This document shows positions 16,836 to 25,857 of a DNA stretch of 41,440 nt, piece after piece (the stretch's first letter is position 1; every line of letters starts with the position of its first letter). The translations under genes were made by a program, and so were the position numbers. This DNA is from Actinomycetota bacterium (GTDB lineage: Bacteria; Actinomycetota; Acidimicrobiia; Spongiisociales; UBA5794), in assembly GCA_013151445.1 (NCBI GenBank), contig JAADIG010000009.1, forward strand, positions 1 to 41,440, given 5' to 3'. The notes under the pieces are model-generated. The model had not been told where the DNA came from and searched no databases. It saw only the letters and a program-made list of their open reading frames with translations.

Positions 16836-18634
16836 TCGTCGATGCGCAACGCAGCTACAAAGGCCTCGGGTGGGACCTCGACCTGGCCGACCATCTTCAT
16901 CTTCTTCTTGCCTTCCTTCTGTTTGGCAAGAAGCTTCTTCTTCCGTGTGATGTCGCCGCCGTAACACTTCGCCGTGACGTCCTTGCGACGGGCCTTGATC
17001 GTTTCCCGGGCAATGATTCGACTCCCGATCGCCGCCTGGATCGGCACGTCAAACAGTTGCCGCGGGATGAGTTTCCGAAGGCGTTCCGACATTGCCTTGC
17101 CGTAGCGGTAGGCACGATCCCTATGCACGATCGACGAGAAGGCATCGACCGAGACGTTGTTGAGGAGGATGTCGACGCGAACCAGATCGGACTTTCGGTA
17201 CTCATTGGGTTCGTAGTCCAGCGAGGCGTACCCGCGCGTCGCCGACTTCAGTTGGTCGAAGAAGTCGAACACGATTTCCGACAGCGGGACCGTGTAGTGG
17301 ATTTCGACGCGGTCCTCGGTGAGATAGGTCATGTCCCCCATCTCACCGCGTCGCTGCTGCACCAGCTCCATCACCACCCCGACGAACTCTTTCGGAGTGA
17401 TGATCATGACCTTCACAAACGGTTCTTCGATGTAGGCAAGCTTTCCCGTCGGCGGGAGGTCCTGAGGACTCCGCACCTCAACGATCGTGCCGTCGGTGAG
17501 ACCAGCGCGGTACTCCACTGAGGGAGCGGTCGCCACGAGGTCGAGGTCATATTCACGTTCAAGTCTTTCCCGCACAATCTCCATGTGAAGAAGCCCGAGA
17601 AATCCAACCCGAAATCCGAAACCCAAAGCCCGCGATGTTTCGGCGACGTATTGCAGGGACGAATCGTTGAGCCGTAGCTTGTCGAGGGCCTCACGCAGAC
17701 GCTCGAAATCGTCGCCATCGGTCGGGAAAAGACCCGAGAACACCATTGGTTTGGGCTCTTCGTAACCGGGAAGCGGCTCACTCGCCGGATTCACCGATGA
17801 CGTCACCGTATCGCCAACCCGGATCTGCTCGATCTCCTTGGTGCCCGTCACAAGGTATCCGACATCGCCCGCCGCCAGCGTCTTCCGAGATACCTGCGAC
17901 GGTGTCATGATGCCGAGATCGTCTGCCTCGACCCGGTGGCCCGTCCTCATAAACTCGACCGGTTCGTGAACCTTGACGCGGCCATCCACGACACGAATGT
18001 ACGAGACGACACCGCGGTAGGTGTCGTAGTACGAGTCAAATACCATGGCACGAAACGGTGCATTGCGGTCACCGTGCGGGACCGGGAGTCGGTCGACGAT
18101 GGCCTGCAGCAGCTCGCCAACGCCATCACCGGTCTTCGCTGAAACCTGGATCACATCATCGACCGTACCTCCAAGCACGCCAACCATCTCGCGCGACACT
18201 CGTTCTGGCTCGGCAGCGGGAAGGTCAATCTTGTTGAGCACCGGAATGATCTCGAGACCATTCTCGATCGCTAGGTAGGCATTGGCAAGAGTCTGGGCTT
18301 CGATTCCTTGTGAGGCATCGACCAGGAGAAGAGCCCCCTCGCACGCTTCGAGCGACCGCGACACTTCGTATGAGAAGTCAACGTGCCCGGGGGTATCAAT
18401 GAGGTTGAGCTGGTAGGTGTGCCCGTCGGCGGCAACGAACTCGATGCGGACCGCGTTTGCCTTGATCGTGATGCCGCGCTCGCGCTCAATGTCCATCGTG
18501 TCGAGCACCTGGTCGCGCATCTCGCGGGCAGTGATAGCACCCGTGCGCTCAAGCAACCGATCGGCGAGTGTCGACTTGCCGTGATCGATGTGGGCGATGA
18601 TGGAGAAGTTACGAATACGCGATGGATCAGTCAT
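16832..18634 (-). CDS. lepA: Elongation factor 4 (LepA)
   Basis: Translational GTPase that acts on stalled or misassembled ribosomes and affects translation initiation and 30S biogenesis. The 600-residue protein has the GTPase domain at the N-terminus ([37 protein letters not shown]), then the EF-G-like domains and the LepA-specific C-terminal domain ([26 protein letters not shown] in part: [14 protein letters not shown], about 555-570). ATG 18634 begins [11 protein letters not shown], the usual LepA start; a longer frame extends back into antisense rpsT. It starts the block lepA-hemW-hrcA-dnaJ-rsmE and is divergent from rpsT. Confidence 0.97.
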   Translation of the reverse strand: MTDPSRIRNFSIIAHIDHGKSTLADRLLERTGAITAREMRDQVLDTMDIERERGITIKANAVRIEFVAADGHTYQLNLIDTPGHVDFSYEVSRSLEACEGALLLVDASQGIEAQTLANAYLAIENGLEIIPVLNKIDLPAAEPERVSREMVGVLGGTVDDVIQVSAKTGDGVGELLQAIVDRLPVPHGDRNAPFRAMVFDSYYDTYRGVVSYIRVVDGRVKVHEPVEFMRTGHRVEADDLGIMTPSQVSRKTLAAGDVGYLVTGTKEIEQIRVGDTVTSSVNPASEPLPGYEEPKPMVFSGLFPTDGDDFERLREALDKLRLNDSSLQYVAETSRALGFGFRVGFLGLLHMEIVRERLEREYDLDLVATAPSVEYRAGLTDGTIVEVRSPQDLPPTGKLAYIEEPFVKVMIITPKEFVGVVMELVQQRRGEMGDMTYLTEDRVEIHYTVPLSEIVFDFFDQLKSATRGYASLDYEPNEYRKSDLVRVDILLNNVSVDAFSSIVHRDRAYRYGKAMSERLRKLIPRQLFDVPIQAAIGSRIIARETIKARRKDVTAKCYGGDITRKKKLLAKQKEGKKKMKMVGQVEVPPEAFVAALRIDE

Positions 18635-18660
18635 TGGCACCAGAGCTGGGGATAGCCGTA

Positions 18661-18690
18661 TTGTACCGTGTCGACTATCGGTGCTATCCT
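18661..18690 (+). promoter_or_regulatory. rpsT: Candidate rpsT promoter, interlocked with a lepA -10 box
   Basis: TTGTAC (18661-18666) and TATCCT (18685-18690) are 18 bases apart and read toward rpsT. On the other strand TACAAT (18665-18660) is a -10-like hexamer reading toward lepA, overlapping the rpsT -35. The two divergent promoters would then compete for polymerase. Confidence 0.45.
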
Positions 18691-18693
18691 GGC

Positions 18694-18722
18694 GGCGTTC
18701 CAAACGCCTTAAGGTTTTTTTT
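18694..18722 (+). promoter_or_regulatory. rpsT: rpsT leader hairpin followed by ribosome-binding site and T8 tract
   Basis: GGCGTT-CCA-AACGCC is a perfect 6-bp stem with 3-base loop (18694-18708), followed by TTAAGG and eight T (18715-18722), ending 3 bases before the rpsT ATG. AAGG (18711-18714) is the only likely ribosome-binding site and lies between stem and T tract. It could be a weak terminator or a translational control element; six bases separate the stem from the T tract, which is long for a standard terminator. Confidence 0.5.
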
Positions 18723-18725
18723 CGT

Positions 18726-18992
18726 ATGGCCAACATCAAGTCACAAAAGAAGCGCAACCGACAAACCGTCGGTCGTACCGCGCGCAACCGTTCGCTCCGC
18801 TCGGAGCTGAAGACACGAATCAACGCGACACTCGCGGCCGCTGATTCGGGAGATGCGGCGGCTGCCGAAGAGGCATTGCGTCTCGCCCAGAAGCGAATCG
18901 ATGCCGCAGTTTCCAAGGGGCTGCTGCATCACACAACCGCCTCTCGACGCAAGTCGCGTCTCGCGGCACAGGTTCGCAGCCGCCTAGGCTGA
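18726..18992 (+). CDS. rpsT: 30S ribosomal protein S20
   Basis: Small-subunit protein that binds 16S rRNA. The 88-residue basic product begins [20 protein letters not shown] and continues [12 protein letters not shown] with a repeated helical pattern, and ends [16 protein letters not shown], all typical S20. ATG 18726 gives the exact family N-terminus. It is divergent from lepA, a conserved neighbour, and is followed 30 bases later by greA. The spacing of 11 bases between AAGG and ATG, filled with T, is unusual. Confidence 0.97.
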   Translation: MANIKSQKKRNRQTVGRTARNRSLRSELKTRINATLAAADSGDAAAAEEALRLAQKRIDAAVSKGLLHHTTASRRKSRLAAQVRSRLG

Positions 18993-19022
18993 TCGACCTG
19001 CCATCACAATTCGGAGGTTCTC

Positions 19023-19502
19023 ATGCCAGATGAGAAGACCACCTGGCTCACCCCTGCTGCGCACACCAAGCTGCAGGAAGAATATCAACATCTGACGACG
19101 GACGGTCGCCGCGCGATCGAAGCTCGTATCGCCGAGGCGCGCGCACACGGCGACCTTCGCGAAAACTCCGAATACGACACCGCAAAGAACGATCAGGGTC
19201 TCATGGAGGCTCGTATCCGCATGATTCAGCACCTGCTCGATACTGCCGAGGTGCGCGAGGCGATCGACTCCGGTGCCGTGGAAGTCGGCACTGTTGCGAC
19301 GGTTGTCGACGAGGATGGTGACGAGATGGAATTTTTCGTCGCCCCTGCGGAGAACAAGGTAAAGGGTTTCATCCTGGCGTCGCCAGACAGCCCGCTCGGC
19401 GCCGCGTTGCTTGGGTCGCGTCCCGGCGACACCGTCACCTACGAAGCCCCCGGCGGTACCTTCTCCTACAACGTCACTTCGGTCCGTATCTACGAGGGTT
19501 AA
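19023..19502 (+). CDS. greA: Transcription elongation factor GreA
   Basis: Binds the RNA polymerase secondary channel and stimulates cleavage of backtracked RNA. The 159-residue protein has the N-terminal coiled coil with the acidic tip RAHGDLRENSEYDTAKNDQG (conserved Asp and Glu residues), a linker and the C-terminal GreA domain ending FSYNVTSVRIYEG. Length and domain order are normal. GGAGG lies 7 bases upstream of ATG 19023. It follows rpsT closely and may be co-transcribed with it; a perfect inverted repeat follows its stop. Confidence 0.96.
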   Translation: MPDEKTTWLTPAAHTKLQEEYQHLTTDGRRAIEARIAEARAHGDLRENSEYDTAKNDQGLMEARIRMIQHLLDTAEVREAIDSGAVEVGTVATVVDEDGDEMEFFVAPAENKVKGFILASPDSPLGAALLGSRPGDTVTYEAPGGTFSYNVTSVRIYEG

Positions 19503-19520
19503 CCGGGCCACACCGCGAGG

Positions 19521-19538
19521 CACGTTTCGAGAAACGTG
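19521..19538. terminator. Perfect inverted repeat after greA (possible terminator or operator)
   Basis: CACGTTTC-GA-GAAACGTG is an 18-base perfect palindromic hairpin 18 bases past the greA stop. No T tract follows on either strand, so it is not a textbook intrinsic terminator. It also sits upstream of the ECF sigma gene and could be a regulatory site. Confidence 0.4.
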
Positions 19539-19590
19539 ACCACGTTGTAAACGATTGTTATCTCCTGTGCGACTATCGGTTGTGACAGAT

Positions 19591-20094
19591 ATGAAATCGA
19601 TCCAGGCAGCTACCCGGAACAGCACCGCACAGGACGTCGACTTCGACGCGTTCTATGAACGACTGTTTCCGCGAGCCGTTGCGCTCGCTCATGCGCTCGC
19701 AGGAAGCCGACTCGCCGAGGACATAGCGCAGGACGCGTTCTGGGTGACGTATCAGCGGTGGGATGAACTCGAGTCTCCGGAACGCTGGCTCATGCGCGTG
19801 ATCACCAACCGATCCAGATCGGCTCTACGCCGATCCTATGCAGAGGCGCGCGCGTTGAAGCGGCTTTTCGCCGATCGCGCCACGACGGTCGTGGTTCCCG
19901 AGCCGGTGGCCGACTTCTGGACAGCGGTGAAGAGGCTGCCGCATCGCCAGGCACAGGTGATTGCGCTGCTGTTCGTGGAGGAACTCTCCACACAGGAAGC
20001 GGCGGGGGTCCTCGAGTGCTCGGAAGCAACGGTGCGGGTCCACTTGCATCGAGCAAAACAACGTCTCGCAGAACGATTCCAGGCGGAGGTGTGA
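19591..20094 (+). CDS. ECF-type (sigma-70 family group 4) RNA polymerase sigma factor
   Basis: Alternative sigma factor for an extracytoplasmic or other signal. The 167-residue protein has region 2 (FDAFYERLFPRAVALAHAL, AEDIAQDAFWVTYQRW, PERWLMRVITNRSRS) and region 4 (VKRLPHRQAQVIALLFVEE, STQEAAGVLECSEATVRVHLHRAKQRL), with no region 1 or 3, as expected for ECF sigmas. ATG 19591 is preferred; GTG 19582 is possible, and no clear ribosome-binding site precedes either. The next gene starts one base after the stop, so it is very likely the partner regulator. The promoter may lie in 19540-19590. Confidence 0.9.
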   Translation: MKSIQAATRNSTAQDVDFDAFYERLFPRAVALAHALAGSRLAEDIAQDAFWVTYQRWDELESPERWLMRVITNRSRSALRRSYAEARALKRLFADRATTVVVPEPVADFWTAVKRLPHRQAQVIALLFVEELSTQEAAGVLECSEATVRVHLHRAKQRLAERFQAEV

Positions 20095-20095
20095 C

Positions 20096-21295
20096 GTGAA
20101 GATCGACGTCCTTCTACACGAACGAGCTGAGGAGCTACGGCGGGCCTACCGGAACCCGGCTCCACAATCACCCCCGGTGCGTACCCGCGGATTCCACATC
20201 GGTGTTGCGGTCGCTGCAGCGCTCGCAGTCGTCCTGCTTGCGGTCCCCATCGCCGCGTTCCGTTCTGGAGCCGACGGCGTTCCGGGACCTCCGGGGTCCG
20301 GGACTCCCGGCTTGCCGCTAGAAACAACAGTACCGCCGTCCACGGAGCCTGACCCTGTTGTTCCGATCAGTGATTCGGAGGTGGCACCTGAACCTCACGA
20401 TTTGAATGTACCTCTATCCGGTGAGGGGTTCGACATCGAAGACGCGGCAGCTACCCCAGCGCGGATACTGCGTACCCGCTCATTCGGTACCACCACCTTT
20501 CGGCTCTCAGAACGCTCTCGTGAGGGGGCGCGGTGCCTCGAGGTCACCGCTCTGGTCAACGATGTCGTACACAGTCGGGGAGGAACCTGTGGTCTGCGTG
20601 GCAATCCATCGTCCATTGCGTGGGACATCGAATCTCCGATCCGATTCACTATCGACGACACGGACCTCGTTGCGTTCTTCGGGCGGGCCGGGTCCGATGT
20701 TGCGACGGTGCGAGTCAGCGGACCGGTGAATGTTGCAGACACACAGGTCTCCGGCGCATGGCTTGCGGTCGCAAAAGTATCGGGCGAACTACCCGAGATC
20801 GTCGTAACGTCCTATGCGTCCGACGATACCAAGCTGTTCTCCGAAGCGGTTCCAATGGAGCCGATCCACACCGGTGGCCCACTCCCGAGCGCCACCGTGC
20901 TCGACGCAGTCGGCCTGCTAGCCGAGTTGCAGATTGCGGGAGCGACCGTCGACCAGCCGAGCACAACTTCTACAGGTTCCCCGTTCTCGTTGGGTGAACC
21001 GGTCCAGGCGTGTGTGAACGGAGACCCGCTGCTCATGTTCGAGTTTCACGAAGAGGCGAGACGAAAGTGGGAATCTGCCGACATCACCAGGGACGGACGG
21101 TTAACCGGCCCCGGACAGATCGTGACGCCCGATTGGGAAGGCACACCTCGTTTTTTCGCCGCGGGACGCCTCATCGTGCTCTACCTGAATGAGGACCCGA
21201 CCACTATTGCCCTCCTTACCGACATTCTCGGACCGACGCGTAGCCCCGACGCTGTAGGAAACAGCGGAACTGTCTATCTCTCGTGTGAGAACTAG
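20096..21295 (+). CDS. Single-pass membrane protein paired with the sigma factor (putative anti-sigma or sensor)
   Basis: Function is inferred only from its position directly behind the ECF sigma gene. The 399-residue product starts GTG 20096 (KIDVLLHERAEELRRAY), one base after the sigma stop. A single hydrophobic segment follows at about 35-58 (GVAVAAALAVVLLAVPIAAF), then a Pro/Thr-rich linker (GTPGLPLETTVPPSTEPDP) and an extracytoplasmic domain of about 310 residues with several cysteines (for example RCLEVTALV, GGTCGLRG, VQACVNGDP, LSCEN), which could form disulfides. The cytoplasmic part is only about 32 residues, much shorter than the usual anti-sigma domain, and no HxxxCxxC zinc motif is present. 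I do not recognise the outer domain. Confidence 0.8.
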   Translation: MKIDVLLHERAEELRRAYRNPAPQSPPVRTRGFHIGVAVAAALAVVLLAVPIAAFRSGADGVPGPPGSGTPGLPLETTVPPSTEPDPVVPISDSEVAPEPHDLNVPLSGEGFDIEDAAATPARILRTRSFGTTTFRLSERSREGARCLEVTALVNDVVHSRGGTCGLRGNPSSIAWDIESPIRFTIDDTDLVAFFGRAGSDVATVRVSGPVNVADTQVSGAWLAVAKVSGELPEIVVTSYASDDTKLFSEAVPMEPIHTGGPLPSATVLDAVGLLAELQIAGATVDQPSTTSTGSPFSLGEPVQACVNGDPLLMFEFHEEARRKWESADITRDGRLTGPGQIVTPDWEGTPRFFAAGRLIVLYLNEDPTTIALLTDILGPTRSPDAVGNSGTVYLSCEN

Positions 21296-21344
21296 ACGGC
21301 GTCTTCGAACGAGCACGACAATGCAACGGCCGAGACGATCCCGA

Positions 21345-22361
21345 TCAACGCCGGGAGCCGCCGTACCAGCGGGACAAGGCCACCGTCAACCGCTCCAGCG
21401 TCACTCGGTGGGTCACCTCGGGCTGGGTCTTGATCGTCAGATCGGCGCGGGCGACAGCATTCAGCGCCAGGGCGAGGTCGGACGACTTAACGTGCATGCG
21501 ACGCTGCCACGCCTTCTTCACCGGGTAGGCATCAGATTTCTGGCCGATCCACTCCGCAAAGGTCGCCTGGTCGGGTGCGGCCGCGGCCATCGAACGGCGC
21601 TTCAAGTCGTTCTCGACGAACGCCAGCAACTGGAGCGGGTGTCCATAGATCAGGAAGTCCGCAAGCCGCCGCAACGCCTCACCATGGTCGCCCGCAGCGA
21701 CCGCATCTGCGTAGTACCACATCGGTTCATCGGGCCGGTTCTTGAACCGACCAGCGACGACGTCCTCGGAAATCTCCTTGTGGCCGACGGCGAGCTGGTC
21801 GAGCGCCTGACCCATCGCCGCGATATTCGACCCGAATCGCTGCACAAGAGCGTCGACCGCACCCCTCGTCACTCGAACGCCCCGATCCCGTGCGGCCTGG
21901 TGCAGCCAGTCGGCGGCGTCCCTTTCCCGCAACTTCTTCACGGTCAGCGATGTTGCAGCCTTCTTGAGGAAACTACCGAGCGGCGCAGGCACCGCCCCCG
22001 CTGATACGAACACGACGACCACCGATCCATCGTCGGGCTTTGCGCACAACTCGGCAATGACCGTTGCCTCTGCCTTCTGGAGTTGCTGGGCGTCGACAAC
22101 CAACACACCGGTTCGCTCGCCGAACAGCGACCCGCTCTGGAATGCCGGAACTGCGTTCTGGATCGGTATCCGCAGCGCGCTGTCCTCGGAGTCCTCGCCG
22201 GCGCCCCTCCCCGGTACGTCGATGCGGGTGATGTCGTCGACACCGAACTTGCGGAGAACCTCATCAGCCTTTTCGAGCATTTGGGCCCGTTCACCCGGGC
22301 CAGCGTCGCGCGGGCCAAGCACGACTACAAGCGAATTCTCCGGTACCGCGACGGCGGGCAT
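21345..22361 (-). CDS. holA: DNA polymerase III subunit delta
   Basis: Clamp-loader subunit that opens the beta sliding clamp during replication. The 338-residue protein has the HolA order: an N-terminal AAA-like domain with RTGVLVVDAQQL and SVVVVFVSAG, a lid (KKLRERDAADWLHQAARDRGV, RFGSNIAAMGQALDQL) and a C-terminal helical collar (LADFLIYGHPLQLLAFVENDL, DLTIKTQPEVTHRVTLERL). It lacks a good Walker A, as expected for delta. ATG 22361 lies 9 bases after the comEC stop, the common comEA-comEC-holA arrangement, and the gene runs convergently against the membrane protein at 20096-21295. Confidence 0.9.
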   Translation of the reverse strand: MPAVAVPENSLVVVLGPRDAGPGERAQMLEKADEVLRKFGVDDITRIDVPGRGAGEDSEDSALRIPIQNAVPAFQSGSLFGERTGVLVVDAQQLQKAEATVIAELCAKPDDGSVVVVFVSAGAVPAPLGSFLKKAATSLTVKKLRERDAADWLHQAARDRGVRVTRGAVDALVQRFGSNIAAMGQALDQLAVGHKEISEDVVAGRFKNRPDEPMWYYADAVAAGDHGEALRRLADFLIYGHPLQLLAFVENDLKRRSMAAAAPDQATFAEWIGQKSDAYPVKKAWQRRMHVKSSDLALALNAVARADLTIKTQPEVTHRVTLERLTVALSRWYGGSRR

Positions 22362-22370
22362 GGTGGGTGG

Positions 22371-24464
22371 TCACTCCTCGGCGGCAGGGAACTCCATGAC
22401 GATATCACCATCGCGGTCGGTGCGATACACCACGGCGTCGGCCTGGGCCAGGGCATCGAGAATCTCGGCTGTCGGGTGGCCAAAGTCGTTCTCTCCGACA
22501 CTGATGACGACCCGGGCACCCGCCGCAGTGTCTCCAAGCCATCCGATATCGGTCGTATTTGATCCGTGGTGGGGAACCAGCATCACGTCGGGGCGCAGAG
22601 GCGGCATTTCTGCCTGTGCGACGGCCCCAATGTCACCGGGCAACAACAGGGTCGATCCCGAGACGGTGACCCACGTCGCCACGGAGCCATCATTCTCTGC
22701 GGCGAACCTGCGTGAGGGTCCCAACACTTGCAGCGAGAACGCCCCGATGGTCAACGATGCCCCGGTGCGAACCTCCTCGACGAGCACACCACGGCGGTTT
22801 GCGACAGCGATCAGTTCGTCCAGGAGAGGAGCGGACGGTTGCAAGGCCGGAACCCAGAGACGATCGACGGAAACGGCACTCATGACCTCGACAAGGGCCG
22901 CCATATGGTCGGCGTCGGCGTGGGTCCCGATCACGAGGTCGATGCGTTTGATGCCTCTGGAACGCAGCGCGGCCTTTGCCACCAGCGGGTCGATCCCACC
23001 GTCAACCAACACCACCTTGCCATCGGGTGATTGCAGCAATGTCGCATCGCCCTGGCCAACATCGAGAAACGTGACCGTCGGTGCCACCGGTGGACTCGCG
23101 GCCCGCGTGATGACAGCCACGGCAACGAGGATCGTCACCGCAACCACCCACCCGACGCGCTTTGAGAACAATGCCCATGAGATCGCCGCGACTCCGACCA
23201 CACCGGCCACAGAAAGCTGTGGCCATTCGGCCGCAAAGTCAGCCAGCCAGATAACCAGCTCCGCCCCGCGGGAACCTGCATCAACAAGAAGACCGGAACC
23301 GACAACGGCCCCAATCGCTCCGACGATCGTCGAAAAGGCGATGACAGGGGCAGCAACAACGTTCACAAATGGGCTCATGAGCGGGACCGCACCGAACCGC
23401 CACAGCAGGATGGGCATCACCGCGCTCTGTGCGGCAACACTCACCGCCAGGGACCGCCACAGCCACTGTGGCGAGCGACCCGGCCATAATCTCCCCGAAA
23501 GCAAAATCCCCGCGGTTGCTGCCACGGATAACTGGAAACCGACATTGTTAGCAAGGTCGGGAGCAACGATGAGAGAAACGATCACTGCTAGTGATAGTGC
23601 CCTCGCCCCATCCATCGGGATGCCGACAACACGGCCCGCAAGCACCAGCGACACCATGATCGCTGCACGAATAACCGACGGTTCCCACCGGGTAGCGAGC
23701 ACAAAGGCCCACACCCCGACGATACCCAGCAGGTGGCGAAGATCGGGCCGGAGTCTCAGAACCCCGGCAAGGGCCCATATCCCAGCAAGGAAGAGTGCGA
23801 CATTGCTCCCGGAAACCGCAACCGCATGGGTGAGGCCACTGCGTTTCATGTCATCGAGGACCTTCTCGGAGACCTGCGAAGTATCTCCTGTGAGAAACCC
23901 GAGTAGCAGACCTGACCCGGGACGGCTCGAGGCGGTCACCACTCCACCGACGCGTGCGCGGATCTTGTTCCCGATGGCAAACCACGGACGCGGCGGGCCG
24001 AGAATCTGGACATCGCGCGACCGCAGCGTCGTCGTGATGGTCCGCCCCGCCACCCAGCGCGAACGTACAGTCGTGACGCCTCGCACCGCCACGTCCGCAT
24101 CGACCTGAGGAACTGCGCCCGAGACCACAAACATGACTGGACCGCTCCAAGGTTGGGTTACTCCATTCCGTTCGAGAGAAATGGGGCGCAGGAGGAATCC
24201 TCGCTGCGGAGTGGTCGTATCTTGGATGACGGTGCCACGAACGACCCCGATGCCATCCCAAGTCGCGTTCCTGGCCGCTTCGGTCCGCTGCCCCGACCCG
24301 ATACCGGCGAGTATCCCAACGAAGCAGACAAGCGCGATCGTGCGATGCCGAGTCATGGCCAGTAGCACCACAGCTGCGACAGCTAGTCCGAGAACTACCA
24401 CTCCCCCAGCCAACCCACTGGCGGCCCCGAACCACACCCCTACAGCACCCGCAGCGAACTCCAC
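22371..24464 (-). CDS. comEC: ComEC/Rec2 DNA-uptake channel
   Basis: Membrane channel that passes single-stranded DNA into the cytoplasm during natural transformation. The roughly 697-residue protein has an N-terminal DUF4131-like membrane region, the Competence domain (GLLLGFLTGDTSQVSEKVLD, GLTHAVAVSGSNVALFLAG), several TM helices, and a C-terminal metallo-beta-lactamase-like domain (FLDVGQGDATLLQSPDGK, LVDGG, THADADHMA, LVPHHGSNTTD) that may degrade the non-transferred strand. GTG 24464 is chosen, 14 bases after the comEA stop; a TTG just upstream is possible. All three usual ComEC modules are present, so DNA uptake is plausible if a pseudopilus exists elsewhere. Confidence 0.93.
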   Translation of the reverse strand: MEFAAGAVGVWFGAASGLAGGVVVLGLAVAAVVLLAMTRHRTIALVCFVGILAGIGSGQRTEAARNATWDGIGVVRGTVIQDTTTPQRGFLLRPISLERNGVTQPWSGPVMFVVSGAVPQVDADVAVRGVTTVRSRWVAGRTITTTLRSRDVQILGPPRPWFAIGNKIRARVGGVVTASSRPGSGLLLGFLTGDTSQVSEKVLDDMKRSGLTHAVAVSGSNVALFLAGIWALAGVLRLRPDLRHLLGIVGVWAFVLATRWEPSVIRAAIMVSLVLAGRVVGIPMDGARALSLAVIVSLIVAPDLANNVGFQLSVAATAGILLSGRLWPGRSPQWLWRSLAVSVAAQSAVMPILLWRFGAVPLMSPFVNVVAAPVIAFSTIVGAIGAVVGSGLLVDAGSRGAELVIWLADFAAEWPQLSVAGVVGVAAISWALFSKRVGWVVAVTILVAVAVITRAASPPVAPTVTFLDVGQGDATLLQSPDGKVVLVDGGIDPLVAKAALRSRGIKRIDLVIGTHADADHMAALVEVMSAVSVDRLWVPALQPSAPLLDELIAVANRRGVLVEEVRTGASLTIGAFSLQVLGPSRRFAAENDGSVATWVTVSGSTLLLPGDIGAVAQAEMPPLRPDVMLVPHHGSNTTDIGWLGDTAAGARVVISVGENDFGHPTAEILDALAQADAVVYRTDRDGDIVMEFPAAEE

Positions 24465-24477
24465 AGTCTGCCGCCGC

Positions 24478-25041
24478 CTACCGGACAACGACGTCGTCCC
24501 GGATCGCGGCAAGTTTCGCCTCACCAATGCCTGGCACATCAAGAAGGTCTTCAACCGTTTTGAACCCGCCGACGGAGTCCCGGTATGAGACGATACGGGC
24601 GGCAAGTACTGGTCCGACACCGTCCAGGTTTTCTAGTTCGCTAGCGGATGCAGAGTTGATGTCAATGACGGCCGACCCGCTCGGTGACACGGCGCTTACT
24701 GACGCAGGGTTTCTCGTGTCGGGGACCACGAGACGCTCACCGTCGCGGACCGGTTGCGCAAGATTGACGGCGTCCAGGGAGGCCCAACGCGTCGCACCCC
24801 CGGCGGCAGCTATTGCATCCGCCAGCCGGGCATCAGCGGGGAGGGCAACGAGGCCGGGTGCCGCCACCTGACCCGAGACATGGACGGTGATCGTGGCTGC
24901 GGCCGGAGCCTGGCTCGTAACCACCGCCCCCGCAACCATCGCCGGTGCGGACTGGGGCAACCCATACCAGATTCCACCCAACAGGGCGGTGGCGATCAAC
25001 GCTGCCGCACCGATTCCGTTGCGCAGAGAAAGGGAGTCCAT
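24478..25041 (-). CDS. comEA: ComEA-like DNA-binding protein (SLBB plus helix-hairpin-helix)
   Basis: Surface DNA receptor that hands DNA to ComEC. The 187-residue product (from ATG 25041; GTG 25059 is an alternative) begins with a signal anchor (GIGAAALIATALLGGIW). An SLBB-like domain follows (ITVHVSGQVAAPGLVALPADARLADAIAAAGG in pieces: VHVSGQVAAPGLVALP, DAIAAAGG), and the C-terminus is a paired helix-hairpin-helix (DINSASASELENLDGVGPVL, VEDLLDVPGIGEAKLAAI). The overall layout matches Bacillus ComEA. It is followed 14 bases later by comEC. Confidence 0.93.
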   Translation of the reverse strand: MDSLSLRNGIGAAALIATALLGGIWYGLPQSAPAMVAGAVVTSQAPAAATITVHVSGQVAAPGLVALPADARLADAIAAAGGATRWASLDAVNLAQPVRDGERLVVPDTRNPASVSAVSPSGSAVIDINSASASELENLDGVGPVLAARIVSYRDSVGGFKTVEDLLDVPGIGEAKLAAIRDDVVVR

Positions 25042-25113
25042 GACATTCACCACTCCCACGCCACAAGATCCGCCCCCTAGACCTATCAGACCAGCAGGAC
25101 GGGTGCTAGACGT

Positions 25114-25857
25114 TCACGCAGCGGTCGTGTTCGAAAGGACCAACGCGAAAGCAGCCAACGAGTTCACACCGGCGTGGATCAAGATCGCCCGAGACAAATC
25201 ACCACTCTTGAGAGTGACATACGACAGAACAACACCGAGAACGAACAACCCGGGGACGACGAGGGCGGCCTGCGGGTCGACGAGGTGAATGCTGGCAAAC
25301 ACCGCAGCCGAGATGACGATCGCAGTGTTGTCCCCCACACCAAGGCGAAGGATCGCACGCAGCAGCACTGCTCGATAGATGACCTCTTCGATGATCGGTG
25401 CGAGCACGGTTGTCACAACCAACAACGACACGACACCAACTACACCCGAAGCGGCTGCGATGATCTCGGCAATCTGTTGCTGTTCGGGACGCTCAATTCC
25501 CAGCAGTCGGACGATCGGATCCACCACGGCAAGGACGATGACTACCTGGAGACCGAACCCCACGAAGAACAGCCACCAGTCCTTGGCCTTGATACGGAAT
25601 CCCACAGCCGAAACGAACCCGTTCGCCGCCCACTGGCGCGCAAAGAGAATAAGGATCCCAATCCCGGCAAAGAGCTGGACGGATCCCGCAACAGCCACGG
25701 CCAGTGTCTCGTCCTGCCACCCGCCGACGATGGTGTAGGTGAGGATTGCGGCAAGGAACCCGCCAACAATTGCTCCGAAGGTGATCGGGAGGGACCACTC
25801 GGTTCCGTGGAGAAAGCGGTGATCAGTCGCGAGGCGTGGGGGGCGAACGTCAGACAC
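25114..25857 (-). CDS. CPBP-family intramembrane metalloprotease (CAAX/Abi-like)
   Basis: Predicted membrane protease of the CPBP (Rce1/Abi) family; the substrate is unknown. The 247-residue protein has multiple hydrophobic segments and the family motifs IIEEVIYRAVLLRAI (paired glutamates with a downstream arginine), AAVFASIHL (histidine in a membrane helix) and ILIHAGVNSLAAF. These fit the glutamate/histidine active site proposed for Rce1. GTG 25857 is chosen because it overlaps the upstream metallopeptidase stop by 8 bases; an earlier ATG at 25905 lies inside that gene. It is between the metallopeptidase and comEA. Confidence 0.85.
   Translation of the reverse strand: MSDVRPPRLATDHRFLHGTEWSLPITFGAIVGGFLAAILTYTIVGGWQDETLAVAVAGSVQLFAGIGILILFARQWAANGFVSAVGFRIKAKDWWLFFVGFGLQVVIVLAVVDPIVRLLGIERPEQQQIAEIIAAASGVVGVVSLLVVTTVLAPIIEEVIYRAVLLRAILRLGVGDNTAIVISAAVFASIHLVDPQAALVVPGLFVLGVVLSYVTLKSGDLSRAILIHAGVNSLAAFALVLSNTTAA

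Noticed and set aside
16628-17521. 297-codon plus-strand open frame opposite lepA and hemW
   Set aside because: No motif; it lies on the antisense of two well-supported genes.
21964-24108. 714-codon open frame on the plus strand opposite comEC
   Set aside because: Product is rich in Ser/Thr/Ala/Pro with no domain; it mirrors comEC codon bias, while the minus strand encodes clear ComEC motifs.
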